A DNA stretch of 25,448 nucleotides from an uncultured Sphingomonadaceae bacterium (GTDB lineage Bacteria > Pseudomonadota > Alphaproteobacteria > Sphingomonadales > Sphingomonadaceae), in contig CALKXX010000202.1 of NCBI GenBank assembly GCA_938003725.1, positions 1 to 25,448 on the forward strand, in the 5' to 3' direction. The notes under the pieces were generated by a model. It did not search any database and was not told the origin of the DNA. It was given only the letters and a program-made list of their open reading frames with translations. Below, one piece after another: positions 1 through 6,550 of this stretch (positions are counted from its first letter, which is position 1; each line of letters starts with the position of its first letter). A program made the position numbers and the translations under genes.

Positions 1-385
1 AGAGGAAGCGGCTGCCCAATGTATCGACAAAAGTTGGCATATCATCCGGTGCATCAACCCGGCCGTCTTCCAAGAATTTAAGCACGCTATTGGTGCCGTG
101 TAGCGCGAAATACTGGCCGCCATTTTTGACGAAGTCCTGCACGTTTTTTTGCGCAGCCTCGCTTGGGAGGAGGTCGCAAGTATAGCTGATCAGGATATCG
201 GCGTTTTTGATCGCATCCAGGTTTTCATAATCCTCAAAAATACGGACGCGGATACGATCATCCTCGGCAAGCAGCTTCAATATTTCCAGCCGCGCGAAAT
301 CAATATCATGATATTTTCCGGCCGCGACCAACACGCATTTGATCGGCTTTTGGTCGGGGCGGCGTTCGGGCGGTGTTTCACTCAT
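1..385 (-). CDS. ThuA-like domain protein (partial, C-terminus beyond window)
   Basis: This is the N-terminal 128 codons of a gene running off the left edge on the minus strand. The translation from the ATG at 385 contains KCVLVAAGKYHDIDFARLEI, then an acidic/hydrophobic stretch ending NADILISYTCD, then FVKNGGQYFALHGTNS. This matches the ThuA/class-I glutamine-amidotransferase-like fold, with an HD-type early motif and a GGG/LH-like FALHG strand. ThuA proteins are poorly characterised and are often found in sugar or trehalose-use or catabolic operons. The start overlaps the stop of the upstream VOC gene by one base (TGATG), indicating translational coupling as the third gene of a GST-VOC-ThuA operon. 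Its reaction is unknown. A generic class-I GATase-like hydrolase is the alternative. Confidence 0.75.
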   Translation of the reverse strand, partial: MSETPPERRPDQKPIKCVLVAAGKYHDIDFARLEILKLLAEDDRIRVRIFEDYENLDAIKNADILISYTCDLLPSEAAQKNVQDFVKNGGQYFALHGTNSVLKFLEDGRVDAPDDMPTFVDTLGSRFL

Positions 386-924
386 CATTCTTTTCCTATG
401 ACGGGGTTCGTTTTGCCATCCCAATCAAGATGAGCCTGCCGCATCGCCGCGAAGCTATCTAGACCGGCCTGCGGCAGTTGAACATATTCGATAATCGTGC
501 CTGGCCCACCGCCATAGTCGGCGTAAAAGGCGCCGCCGGTGCCGCCGGGCAGGGTGACTTCCTGAATGATTTCACCGCCCGCTTCGTCGGACAGCCTGCG
601 CGCTTCGGCCAAATCATCGACAACGAGGCATATGTGCTGGACACCCTGTAATCCCGCTTCGCGCCAATCCTTAAACATGGATGGTGCATCATTGTCCGGC
701 CGGATCAATTCAATCTGGACATCGCCCCAATAGCCAATCGCCATGGAAAATTGGATATCGGACGGTTCACCGCGATATTTGACATTTTCGACCTGGATGC
801 TCTCGGTATGGAAAAACGGGCCAGCGCCCATTTTTTGCGTCCAATATTCGAGCGCTGCGTCATAATCGTCGGGCACATAGCTGATCTGCATGATCGTACC
901 GAGTTTCGCGAGGGATTGGGTCAT
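385..924 (-). CDS. VOC (glyoxalase/bleomycin-resistance fold) family protein
   Basis: This 179-aa protein carries two paired beta-alpha-beta-beta-beta modules, as in vicinal-oxygen-chelate enzymes. The usual metal positions can be read as Gln13 (IMQISYV), Glu72 (VQIELI), His97 (VQHICL) and Glu146 (TIIEYV), so a metal-dependent lyase, isomerase or epimerase activity is plausible. It lies 3 bp after the GST gene and overlaps the ThuA-like gene by one base, so the three are almost certainly co-transcribed. At one VOC repeat pair it is too short for a typical two-domain type I extradiol dioxygenase, so ring cleavage is not proposed. The substrate is unknown. Glyoxalase-like or methylmalonyl-CoA-epimerase-like chemistry are the family alternatives. 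Confidence 0.85.
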   Translation of the reverse strand: MTQSLAKLGTIMQISYVPDDYDAALEYWTQKMGAGPFFHTESIQVENVKYRGEPSDIQFSMAIGYWGDVQIELIRPDNDAPSMFKDWREAGLQGVQHICLVVDDLAEARRLSDEAGGEIIQEVTLPGGTGGAFYADYGGGPGTIIEYVQLPQAGLDSFAAMRQAHLDWDGKTNPVIGKE

Positions 925-927
925 TGT

Positions 928-1560
928 CTATTCTTCCTGCCGCCAGATGCCGGCCGATGGCCGTTCGTCCATATGCGCAACAAAGCGAGCCAGATTGTCC
1001 GTACCGTCGGGCAGCGACCAGCCGACGGTGAAACCGAAATTGATAAAGCAAAAGGCGACCAAGTCGGCCAGTGTCAGGCGGTCGAGACAGATATAATCCT
1101 TGTCTCCCAATTGCCCGTCGAGCCAGATCCAGTGTTTGTCGGACATGGCGGACAGCTCTGCAGCCGCTTCGGTACTGACCACATTCATGCGTGGTTCGAA
1201 CATCGGCCGGCCGGCACCGCCGCGAAAGCCCATGGTCATGGGAACGGCAATCTCCTGATCAATGCGCCGCGCCCAGCGCCGCACATCAGCACGCTCATCA
1301 GGCGTGTTTCCGATCAGGTTCGGATCGGGTTTGATCTCTTCCAAATATTCGCAAATCACTGTCGATTCAGTGATCAACGTGCCATCATCCAGTTCCAGCG
1401 TTGGCGTCGAGCCCATGACATTTTTTTGGGCATATTCTGCGTCGGCGCGATTCTCTCCCGCGACAATATCAAAATGTACCCGTTCGACTTCGATGTCCTT
1501 TTCGACAAGGAACATCCGGACAAGTCGGGGATTAGGCCCAAGGCTGGAATAGAGTTTCAA
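928..1560 (-). CDS. Glutathione S-transferase family protein
   Basis: The protein starts with a thioredoxin-fold GST domain (LKLYSSLGPNPRLVRMFLVE). It has the cis-proline strand (GSTPTLELDDG) and the GSH-binding Glu-Ser of ITESTVICEYLEE, followed by an all-helical C-terminal domain (RRWARRIDQEI, LTLADLVAFC). The frame is open to an ATG at 1611. I chose TTG at 1560 because AGGAG lies nine bases upstream and the GST fold begins right there, whereas the ATG would add 17 residues not typical of the family and has a weak ribosome site. It is the first gene of the GST-VOC-ThuA operon, divergent from the Rieske oxygenase. Role (inference): GSH conjugation, ether cleavage or isomerisation of a catabolic intermediate, or electrophile detoxification. 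Confidence 0.9.
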   Translation of the reverse strand: MKLYSSLGPNPRLVRMFLVEKDIEVERVHFDIVAGENRADAEYAQKNVMGSTPTLELDDGTLITESTVICEYLEEIKPDPNLIGNTPDERADVRRWARRIDQEIAVPMTMGFRGGAGRPMFEPRMNVVSTEAAAELSAMSDKHWIWLDGQLGDKDYICLDRLTLADLVAFCFINFGFTVGWSLPDGTDNLARFVAHMDERPSAGIWRQEE

Positions 1561-1636
1561 GACGTCGCTCTCCTTTATGCGTTTGCATTCGCCATATTCA
1601 GGCAGACTCATGTCTGCTTCTTATATCGCAAGATAC

Positions 1637-1686
1637 ACAGGTAAGGGCTGCAAACGGTCCTCTCAAAAACAACAGGTACATGCTGC
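1637..1686. promoter_or_regulatory. Direct repeat ACAGGTA-N3-GCTGC in the GST/Rieske divergent promoter region
   Basis: Two 15-base copies, at 1637-1651 and 1672-1686, share ACAGGTA, three variable bases, then GCTGC. They are spaced 35 bp start to start. They sit in the short intergenic region between the divergently transcribed GST and Rieske genes, where an activator or repressor controlling both would bind. The repeat is directly visible; its function is inferred. No convincing -35/-10 pair could be assigned. Confidence 0.35.
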
Positions 1687-1763
1687 CAGATTCATTAGTG
1701 GAGTCTATGCCCGGATGGTCTAATTTACCCTCTAAATCAGTTTGATGTTTTCAGGAGAAGAAT

Positions 1764-3341
1764 ATGGTTGAGACGTTAACCGGACATAATCGGTCGAACG
1801 GAATTTCCTATAATGAAGTGCTGGAGAGTGACACGGTCCCGCCGCCGGCGATTTATCTTGAAGATTCGCCGATGGAGCCCGGCGTTACCACCGTCGAAAC
1901 GCACCGTTACTGGACTCAGGAAGAGCATGACAGGGAAGTCGAACGTCTGTGGAAACGGGTATGGCAAATGGCCTGTCACAAGGACGATATTCCCAATGTC
2001 GGCGACACATTTGTCTACGATATTGCCGAACTATCGTTTCTGATCGTTCGCGTGACTGAAGACGAGATTAAGGCCTATCCCAATAGCTGTATGCATCGGG
2101 GTCGCGCGATTTGCGATAGTCACAAGCAAGGACAGCGCGCGCTGCGTTGCCCATTTCATGGCTGGTCGTGGGAGCTGGACGGCAAGCTGAAAGAAGTGCC
2201 CTGCCAGTGGGATTTTCCCTCGGTTAGTGAAGAGACTCATTCCCTCAAAAGCCTGCCGGTTGGTGAATGGGGCGGTTTCGTGTTTATCAATCCCGATACC
2301 GAATGTGAGCCGCTCGAAGACTTTCTTGGCAATTTGAACGACCATTTTCAGGTGCCGTTCGAAAATCGGTATAAAGCTGCGCATCTGGTGAAGCGTTTGC
2401 CCTGTAACTGGAAGATTGCACAGGAAGCCTTCATGGAATCCTATCATGTTGTCGGCACTCATCCGGTTTTGATGCCGGCCTTTGGCGATGCGAACAGCAA
2501 ATATGATGTCTGGCACAATGTCTCGCGCGCCATGTCGCCTGACGGTCCGCCAAGTCCGCATACCGAATTTGAAAACCCGCATCCCGAGTCCTTTCCTGAC
2601 CGGAAAGCATTTCAAAGTTTCATTCACCCGATCAGCAAGCATACATTCCGCCGATTGGAGGAAAACCGAGTTGAAGTATCCTTGCCCAATGGCAAGAGCG
2701 GCATTTTCGACATGTATGCGAACTATATCGAAGGTGACCTGAAATCGGCTGATCTGCATATGTGCAACTGGGTCGGCGGAAAGATTGCGCCGGGTGAAGA
2801 AGATACGCCGGTGGAATATACCAATGCGTCCGCACATGAATTTAGGGATAAAGCCGCAAAGGCACGGCGCGAGGAAATGCGTCCGGTCTGGGGCGATATG
2901 GTCGATGGGATCAGCGATGCCGATCTGAACGACGCGATCTTCTATAGCGTATTTCCGAATATTAGCCCTTGGGCCGATTTCAACCCGATCTTTTACCGCT
3001 TTCGCCCGGATGGAAATAATCCGGAGCAATGTCTCCATGAAGTCATGTTCATGATTGCGTTGCCAGAAGGCGCTGAACGGCCTGCACCCGCGAAATGTAC
3101 ATTTCTCGACATTGACGATGACTATACGCAAGCGGCGGAATTTGGCAGCTATCTGACCAAAATTTTCAACCAGGACTATCTCAATCATCAAGCGATGCAG
3201 AAGGGTGCAAAAAGCCAGCCCAATGGCATTGCCACTTTTGCGCAATATCAAGAGAGCAAGCTGCGGCATTTCCATGAGACGCTGAACCTATGGCTCGATA
3301 GCGAGGAAGCGCCAAAAAGCCCCAAGAGAAAAGCCGCTTAG
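1764..3341 (+). CDS. Aromatic ring-hydroxylating oxygenase, Rieske alpha subunit
   Basis: This 525-aa protein has an N-terminal Rieske [2Fe-2S] domain with ligands Cys109-x-His111 (SCMHRGR) and Cys129-x2-His132 (CPFHGWSW). A C-terminal catalytic domain follows, with the mononuclear-iron His228-x4-His233 (ESYHVVGTHP). The C-terminal tail (LNHQAMQKGAKSQPNG, then KLRHFHETLNLWL) is typical of large alpha subunits. The enzyme would hydroxylate an aromatic or alicyclic substrate using electrons from a ferredoxin/reductase. No beta subunit, ferredoxin or reductase gene occurs in the window, so it may be an alpha-only oxygenase served by electron donors encoded elsewhere. It is longer than KshA-type steroid 9-alpha-hydroxylases (about 380 aa), so it is not called KshA. 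The ATG at 1764 follows AGGAGAA, and the gene is coupled to the downstream thioesterase. Confidence 0.95.
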   Translation: MVETLTGHNRSNGISYNEVLESDTVPPPAIYLEDSPMEPGVTTVETHRYWTQEEHDREVERLWKRVWQMACHKDDIPNVGDTFVYDIAELSFLIVRVTEDEIKAYPNSCMHRGRAICDSHKQGQRALRCPFHGWSWELDGKLKEVPCQWDFPSVSEETHSLKSLPVGEWGGFVFINPDTECEPLEDFLGNLNDHFQVPFENRYKAAHLVKRLPCNWKIAQEAFMESYHVVGTHPVLMPAFGDANSKYDVWHNVSRAMSPDGPPSPHTEFENPHPESFPDRKAFQSFIHPISKHTFRRLEENRVEVSLPNGKSGIFDMYANYIEGDLKSADLHMCNWVGGKIAPGEEDTPVEYTNASAHEFRDKAAKARREEMRPVWGDMVDGISDADLNDAIFYSVFPNISPWADFNPIFYRFRPDGNNPEQCLHEVMFMIALPEGAERPAPAKCTFLDIDDDYTQAAEFGSYLTKIFNQDYLNHQAMQKGAKSQPNGIATFAQYQESKLRHFHETLNLWLDSEEAPKSPKRKAA

Positions 3342-3343
3342 CC

Positions 3344-3751
3344 TTGTCCACCATTCCGGAAGACTTTCAGCCGGCGTCCTTTACCACGGGCTTTCTAGAT
3401 GTGGCCGGGCCGTATTACACGCGCAAGGAGAGTGACCATATTGCGGTTGGCATCCTGATCTCTGAAAACCACATTAATGGTATAGAGGTGGCCCATGGCG
3501 GCGTGCTGACCACGCTGGCCGATGTCGCGCTGAGCTATCAGCTATTTGTCAGTGAAAAACCGCGCCTGCCGATTGCCACTGTCAATCTCAATACCAATTT
3601 TCTGAGCGGTGCCAAATTGGGGGAATGGGTGGTGGCCCATGCCCATATTGACCGAAAGGGCGGCCGGACAGCCTATTGCCACGGCGAAATTGTGTCGGGG
3701 GACAGGGTATTGATGACAATGACCGGGGTGTTTGCGCTGCTTAGAACATAG
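3344..3751 (+). CDS. PaaI-type hotdog-fold thioesterase
   Basis: This 135-aa protein has a single hotdog domain with the signature VAHGGVLTTLADVALSYQ (His51-Gly-Gly, Asp60), as in PaaI/YbgC-like acyl-CoA thioesterases. Family role: hydrolysis of (aryl)acyl-CoA esters, often to release CoA from dead-end intermediates. The start is read as TTG at 3344, two bases after the Rieske stop. The family-like sequence begins within a few residues, and no ATG lies upstream in frame after the preceding stop. The tight spacing indicates coupling with the oxygenase. It converges on the minus-strand gene at 3760 with only 8 bp between, leaving no room for a separate terminator. Confidence 0.85.
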   Translation: MSTIPEDFQPASFTTGFLDVAGPYYTRKESDHIAVGILISENHINGIEVAHGGVLTTLADVALSYQLFVSEKPRLPIATVNLNTNFLSGAKLGEWVVAHAHIDRKGGRTAYCHGEIVSGDRVLMTMTGVFALLRT

Positions 3752-3759
3752 CTCGCGAA

Positions 3760-4329
3760 TCAATCACATTGCATGGCTTCTCGGGCTCTCGCGACACCTT
3801 CTTCGCCCAACTGCTCTCGTGTCATTTTCAACTGTGCACTTTCTGGGTCGCATAGTTCCGACTTGCTGAGCGCTACCGGGCTGTCGGTTTCCAGCCTATC
3901 CAACTGCGCTTCATATTCAGACAGCTTGGTCCCGGTAAAACGGATTGACCCGTCCGCCCCATTGTCTTTGGCGTTTCGTTCGGCAGAAACTTTGGCGCGC
4001 ATCTCCTCCATTGGACTTGGGGTGTGATAATAGCGCGGTACAAGCCCAAAACTTCCCCATGATGCCATCTCTTGCAGGAATCCGGTATTGGTAAAATAGG
4101 CATTCACGCCATCGGCCATTTCGGTGCAATAGATGATATCCGGGTCAGCATTTGAGCCGTTGAGACATTCCGAATATACCATATCCCGGTGCGCTATGCG
4201 TTCAGGTGATTGATTGCCCAGCGCGCCGGGATCACTGTTCAACTTGCCGCCAGCCCGGAACAGGCCAATACCCATAATGAGTGCTGGAATAAGAATGAGG
4301 ATTGCGATTAATTTGACTAGCTTTTTCAT
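3760..4329 (-). CDS. Hypothetical protein with N-terminal membrane anchor
   Basis: This 189-aa protein is of no family I recognise. Residues 1-25 (MKKLVKLIAILILIPALIMG) form a positively charged then hydrophobic signal/anchor sequence without a lipobox. The rest is hydrophilic and probably periplasmic, with four cysteines (SECLNG, IYCTEM, SELCDP, AMQCD) that could form two disulfides. The C-terminal half is charged and helical (MEEMRAKVSAERNAKDNG; MTREQLGEEGVARAREAM). It lies 45 bp downstream of the LuxR-type regulator on the same strand, so it is likely co-transcribed and could be part of that regulator's circuit. No function is proposed. Confidence 0.75.
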   Translation of the reverse strand: MKKLVKLIAILILIPALIMGIGLFRAGGKLNSDPGALGNQSPERIAHRDMVYSECLNGSNADPDIIYCTEMADGVNAYFTNTGFLQEMASWGSFGLVPRYYHTPSPMEEMRAKVSAERNAKDNGADGSIRFTGTKLSEYEAQLDRLETDSPVALSKSELCDPESAQLKMTREQLGEEGVARAREAMQCD

Positions 4330-4374
4330 ACGGACATTCTTCTTTGAAGAGCGCGGCTGGCGCGATCAGACCAA

Positions 4375-5187
4375 TTAGTCGGTTGCGCCCAGATATCCAA
4401 GCTGTCCCGCCTTGAAAATCGTTTGGCCGCGGTTGACGCTGTTCAATTTTGTCCCGGCACGATTGACATGATAGCGGATCGTCGCATGGCTGAGGGACAG
4501 GATCATGCTGATTTCCTTGTCTGTTTTTCCAATCGCGGCCCAATGCAGGCATTCCGCTTCACGTTTTGACAATATGCAATTGGCGGGCATGCGGTGCTTT
4601 TCACGCATGGCGAGCACATAGCCAGTCACGAAACGGCGCGTTACGATGCCCAGGAAATCAGAATAAAGCCGGTAAGGTTCGCTGAGATCAACAAGTTCAC
4701 GGTTTACCGGGCTAAAGCTGACTGCCGCAATCTGACCGAACGGCAAATGGACGGGGATCAACAGTACAGATTTTGAGCCGGACTGGCCCTCAAAATAATC
4801 GCGCACGTCAATTTCGTCGAGATAGTCATTGGGCCAGTGGCTGTGAATACCGTCGGCGTTACACCATACTGGCTCGCTTTCATATCGGCAGACCCGGGGC
4901 AGGGGGGAGCTTAGTGCCAATCTGGTATCTTCCCACCAGCGTTCACCTTCGGCAACCCAACCAAATACATCCTTGTTGATAAGCTCGCCATCCGCATCCA
5001 CCATATGCGCCTTGGATGAAATGTCTGCGCTTGCCGCGATGCGCAGATTATAGGATTGGGCAATATTGTGAATGGCTTCAGCGGCCGGGCGAATTTCGCC
5101 GGGGCTGGTAATTGTCACGCTATCCAGATTTTTGCGAAAGCGTTCGCGGCCTATGCGCGGCACTTCATCGACAAAATTTTCGGCCAT
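4375..5187 (-). CDS. LuxR-family transcriptional regulator (solo; ligand-binding domain + GerE HTH)
   Basis: This 270-aa protein has an N-terminal alpha/beta domain of roughly residues 30-190, of the size and layout of autoinducer-binding domains. Its C-terminal LuxR/GerE helix-turn-helix lies at about residues 205-265 (LSKREAECLHWAAIGKTDKE, then ISMILSLSHATIRYHV). I do not see the clear Asp-Pro pair of AHL-binding receptors such as TraR, so the ligand may not be an acyl-homoserine lactone. No luxI-type synthase is present in the window. The start at 5187 follows GAGGA. The 5' leader contains the large inverted repeat at 5242-5302, a good candidate for its own operator or an attenuator. By position it may control the Rieske cluster or the dehydrogenase cluster (inference). 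Confidence 0.88.
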   Translation of the reverse strand: MAENFVDEVPRIGRERFRKNLDSVTITSPGEIRPAAEAIHNIAQSYNLRIAASADISSKAHMVDADGELINKDVFGWVAEGERWWEDTRLALSSPLPRVCRYESEPVWCNADGIHSHWPNDYLDEIDVRDYFEGQSGSKSVLLIPVHLPFGQIAAVSFSPVNRELVDLSEPYRLYSDFLGIVTRRFVTGYVLAMREKHRMPANCILSKREAECLHWAAIGKTDKEISMILSLSHATIRYHVNRAGTKLNSVNRGQTIFKAGQLGYLGATD

Positions 5188-5241
5188 TCAGTAAATATCC
5201 TCGCGACTGCTTATCACTGTTATTATTAGCCGCTTGTCGCG

Positions 5242-5302
5242 ATGTTTGGTTTTGCAGTCAACCAAACATTACTACCTATAATGATAGGTAGTAATGTTTG
5301 GT
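5242..5302. promoter_or_regulatory. Perfect 19-bp inverted repeat plus a third competing arm upstream of luxR
   Basis: The arm ACCAAACATTACTACCTAT (5261-5279) is followed by a 4-base loop and its exact reverse complement at 5284-5302. A third element, ATGTTTGGTT (5242-5251), is the exact complement of AACCAAACAT at 5260-5269, so the middle arm can pair with either neighbour. The structure lies 13 bp after the stop of the lipoyl gene and about 55-75 bp upstream of the luxR start. No T-tract follows on either strand, which argues against a simple intrinsic terminator. The inner 20-22 bp has lux-box-like size and symmetry. Operator or attenuator function is inferred. Confidence 0.7.
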
Positions 5303-5315
5303 CTATCTAGACTGT

Positions 5316-5549
5316 TTAGCCGATCGTGCCGATCAACTCGCCAACGGGATATTCTGCGCCGTCTGCCTGAATAATGATCTTCAGCTTACCGGATGCCGGG
5401 GACTCCACTTCCTGTGTCGATTTTTCGTTTTCGAGGGCATAAATTTCCTGACCCGCTGTTACCTCGGCTCCGTCTTCCACAAGCCATTCCGCCAATATGC
5501 CCGATTCCATGCTGAAACCGAGTTTTGGTATGCGTATTTCTGTCGCCAT
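5316..5549 (-). CDS. Stand-alone biotin/lipoyl-attachment domain protein
   Basis: At 77 aa, the whole protein is one lipoyl/biotinyl hammerhead domain. It has IRIPKLGFSMESGILAEWLV at the N-terminus and the attachment hairpin LENEKSTQEVESPASG with the acceptor Lys43. The EKSTQEVESP context resembles lipoyl domains of 2-oxo acid dehydrogenase E2 proteins rather than the AMKM of biotin carriers. There is no linker, peripheral-subunit-binding domain or acyltransferase domain. It starts 2 bp after the E1-beta stop and ends the operon E1-alpha, E1-beta, lipoyl protein. It probably acts as the mobile acyl or reducing-equivalent carrier for that E1 (inference), with the acyltransferase supplied elsewhere or absent. 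Confidence 0.9.
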   Translation of the reverse strand: MATEIRIPKLGFSMESGILAEWLVEDGAEVTAGQEIYALENEKSTQEVESPASGKLKIIIQADGAEYPVGELIGTIG

Positions 5550-5551
5550 TT

Positions 5552-6550
5552 TTACCCCAATATCTTCTTTGCTTCGCGCACGACGTCATCGTCGTTGAAC
5601 ATCCATGCTTTCTCAATTGTGGGAGAAAAGGGAACCGGTGCATATCCCGATCCAACCCGGCCCACGGCGGCTTTGAGGTCGGAAAAAAGTTCCTCGTGAA
5701 TACGCGAGGAAATTTCCGCACCTGTTCCAAAGCTTTTCACCGCCTCGTGTACCACCACAGCCGCCTTTGTCTTCGCGACACTCGTGAATACCGTTTCTTC
5801 ATCCCAAGGCGCAATGGTACGCAGATCGACAATCTCTGCAGACACGCCATCCGCCGCCAGTTTCTCTGCTGCTGCATGGCACCGCGAAACCCCGCTGCCA
5901 TAGGTGATCAGGCTGATGTCGGTGCCTTCACGCGGTACAGATGCCTTGCCCAACGGCACAGTGTGATCGGGCGCAGGTGCAGGGCCTTTTACGAAATAGC
6001 CCGGTGTATTTTCAATGAACACCACCGGATTATCATCCATGATCGATGAATAGAGCAAGCCGTAGGCGTCAGCTGGATTGGAAGCCGCAACGACCTTCAG
6101 GCCCGGGACGTGGGCCAGCCATGCTTCCAGCATATCACTATGCTGTCCGCCCAGTCCGGTGCCCGCACCGGTCGTGGTGCGGATGGTTAGCGGGACGCTT
6201 GTCTGGCCGCCCGACATGAACCGCAATTTTGCTGCGTGATTGACCAATTGATCCATCGCCACGGTGATGAAGTTCATCAACATGATCTCTGCGACCGGCT
6301 TGTATCCGACCAAGGCGGAACCAACGGCAGCACCGACGATCGCTTGTTCAGAGATCGGCGTGGAGCGCACGCGCTCTGTGCCATATTGTGCGGATAGTCC
6401 TGCGGTGACCTTGAATACGCCGCCGCCTTGTTTGTCAGCAATATCTTCGCCCAGCAGGATGACTTTGGGGTCGTCCGCCATGGCTTTGTTCATCGCCATG
6501 TTTAGCGCCTGTGCGAACATGATTTCTTCGGGTTTGTTATCGTCGCTCAT
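5552..6550 (-). CDS. 2-oxo acid (pyruvate/acetoin-type) dehydrogenase E1 component, beta subunit
   Basis: This 332-aa transketolase-like beta subunit has GEDIADKQGGGVFKVTAGL near residue 35 and the TPP-activating Glu68 in TPISEQAIVG. It also has the MDQLVNHAAKLRFMSGGQ block and the GGQHSDMLEAW motif (His137). The C-terminal domain includes VVVHEAVKSFGTGAEISSRI. With the alpha subunit it decarboxylates a 2-oxo acid, or cleaves an acyloin, on thiamine diphosphate and acylates a lipoyl group. The frame is open far upstream, but the start is at 6550, where the ATGA overlaps the alpha-subunit stop by four bases. The length and E1-beta homology begin exactly there. PDH, branched-chain or acetoin specificity cannot be decided from sequence alone. 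Confidence 0.93.
   Translation of the reverse strand: MSDDNKPEEIMFAQALNMAMNKAMADDPKVILLGEDIADKQGGGVFKVTAGLSAQYGTERVRSTPISEQAIVGAAVGSALVGYKPVAEIMLMNFITVAMDQLVNHAAKLRFMSGGQTSVPLTIRTTTGAGTGLGGQHSDMLEAWLAHVPGLKVVAASNPADAYGLLYSSIMDDNPVVFIENTPGYFVKGPAPAPDHTVPLGKASVPREGTDISLITYGSGVSRCHAAAEKLAADGVSAEIVDLRTIAPWDEETVFTSVAKTKAAVVVHEAVKSFGTGAEISSRIHEELFSDLKAAVGRVGSGYAPVPFSPTIEKAWMFNDDDVVREAKKILG

Noticed and set aside
385..924. VOC protein as an extradiol ring-cleavage dioxygenase
   Set aside because: The protein is only 179 aa with one metal-site set of Q/E/H/E type, unlike the two-domain type I dioxygenases with a His-His-Glu site.
751..1644. Plus-strand open frame of 297 codons opposite GST and VOC
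   Set aside because: The sequence is rich in His, Arg and Cys without domain structure, and two well-supported minus-strand genes occupy the same DNA.
2031..3275. Long minus-strand open frame (414 codons) opposite the Rieske gene
   Set aside because: Its translation has no family features, and the plus strand encodes a complete, motif-bearing oxygenase; it is an antisense shadow.
5261..5302. The large palindrome as a simple Rho-independent terminator of the dehydrogenase operon
   Set aside because: The stem is AT-rich and no T-tract follows on the minus strand; a third pairing arm and position before luxR fit an operator or attenuator better.
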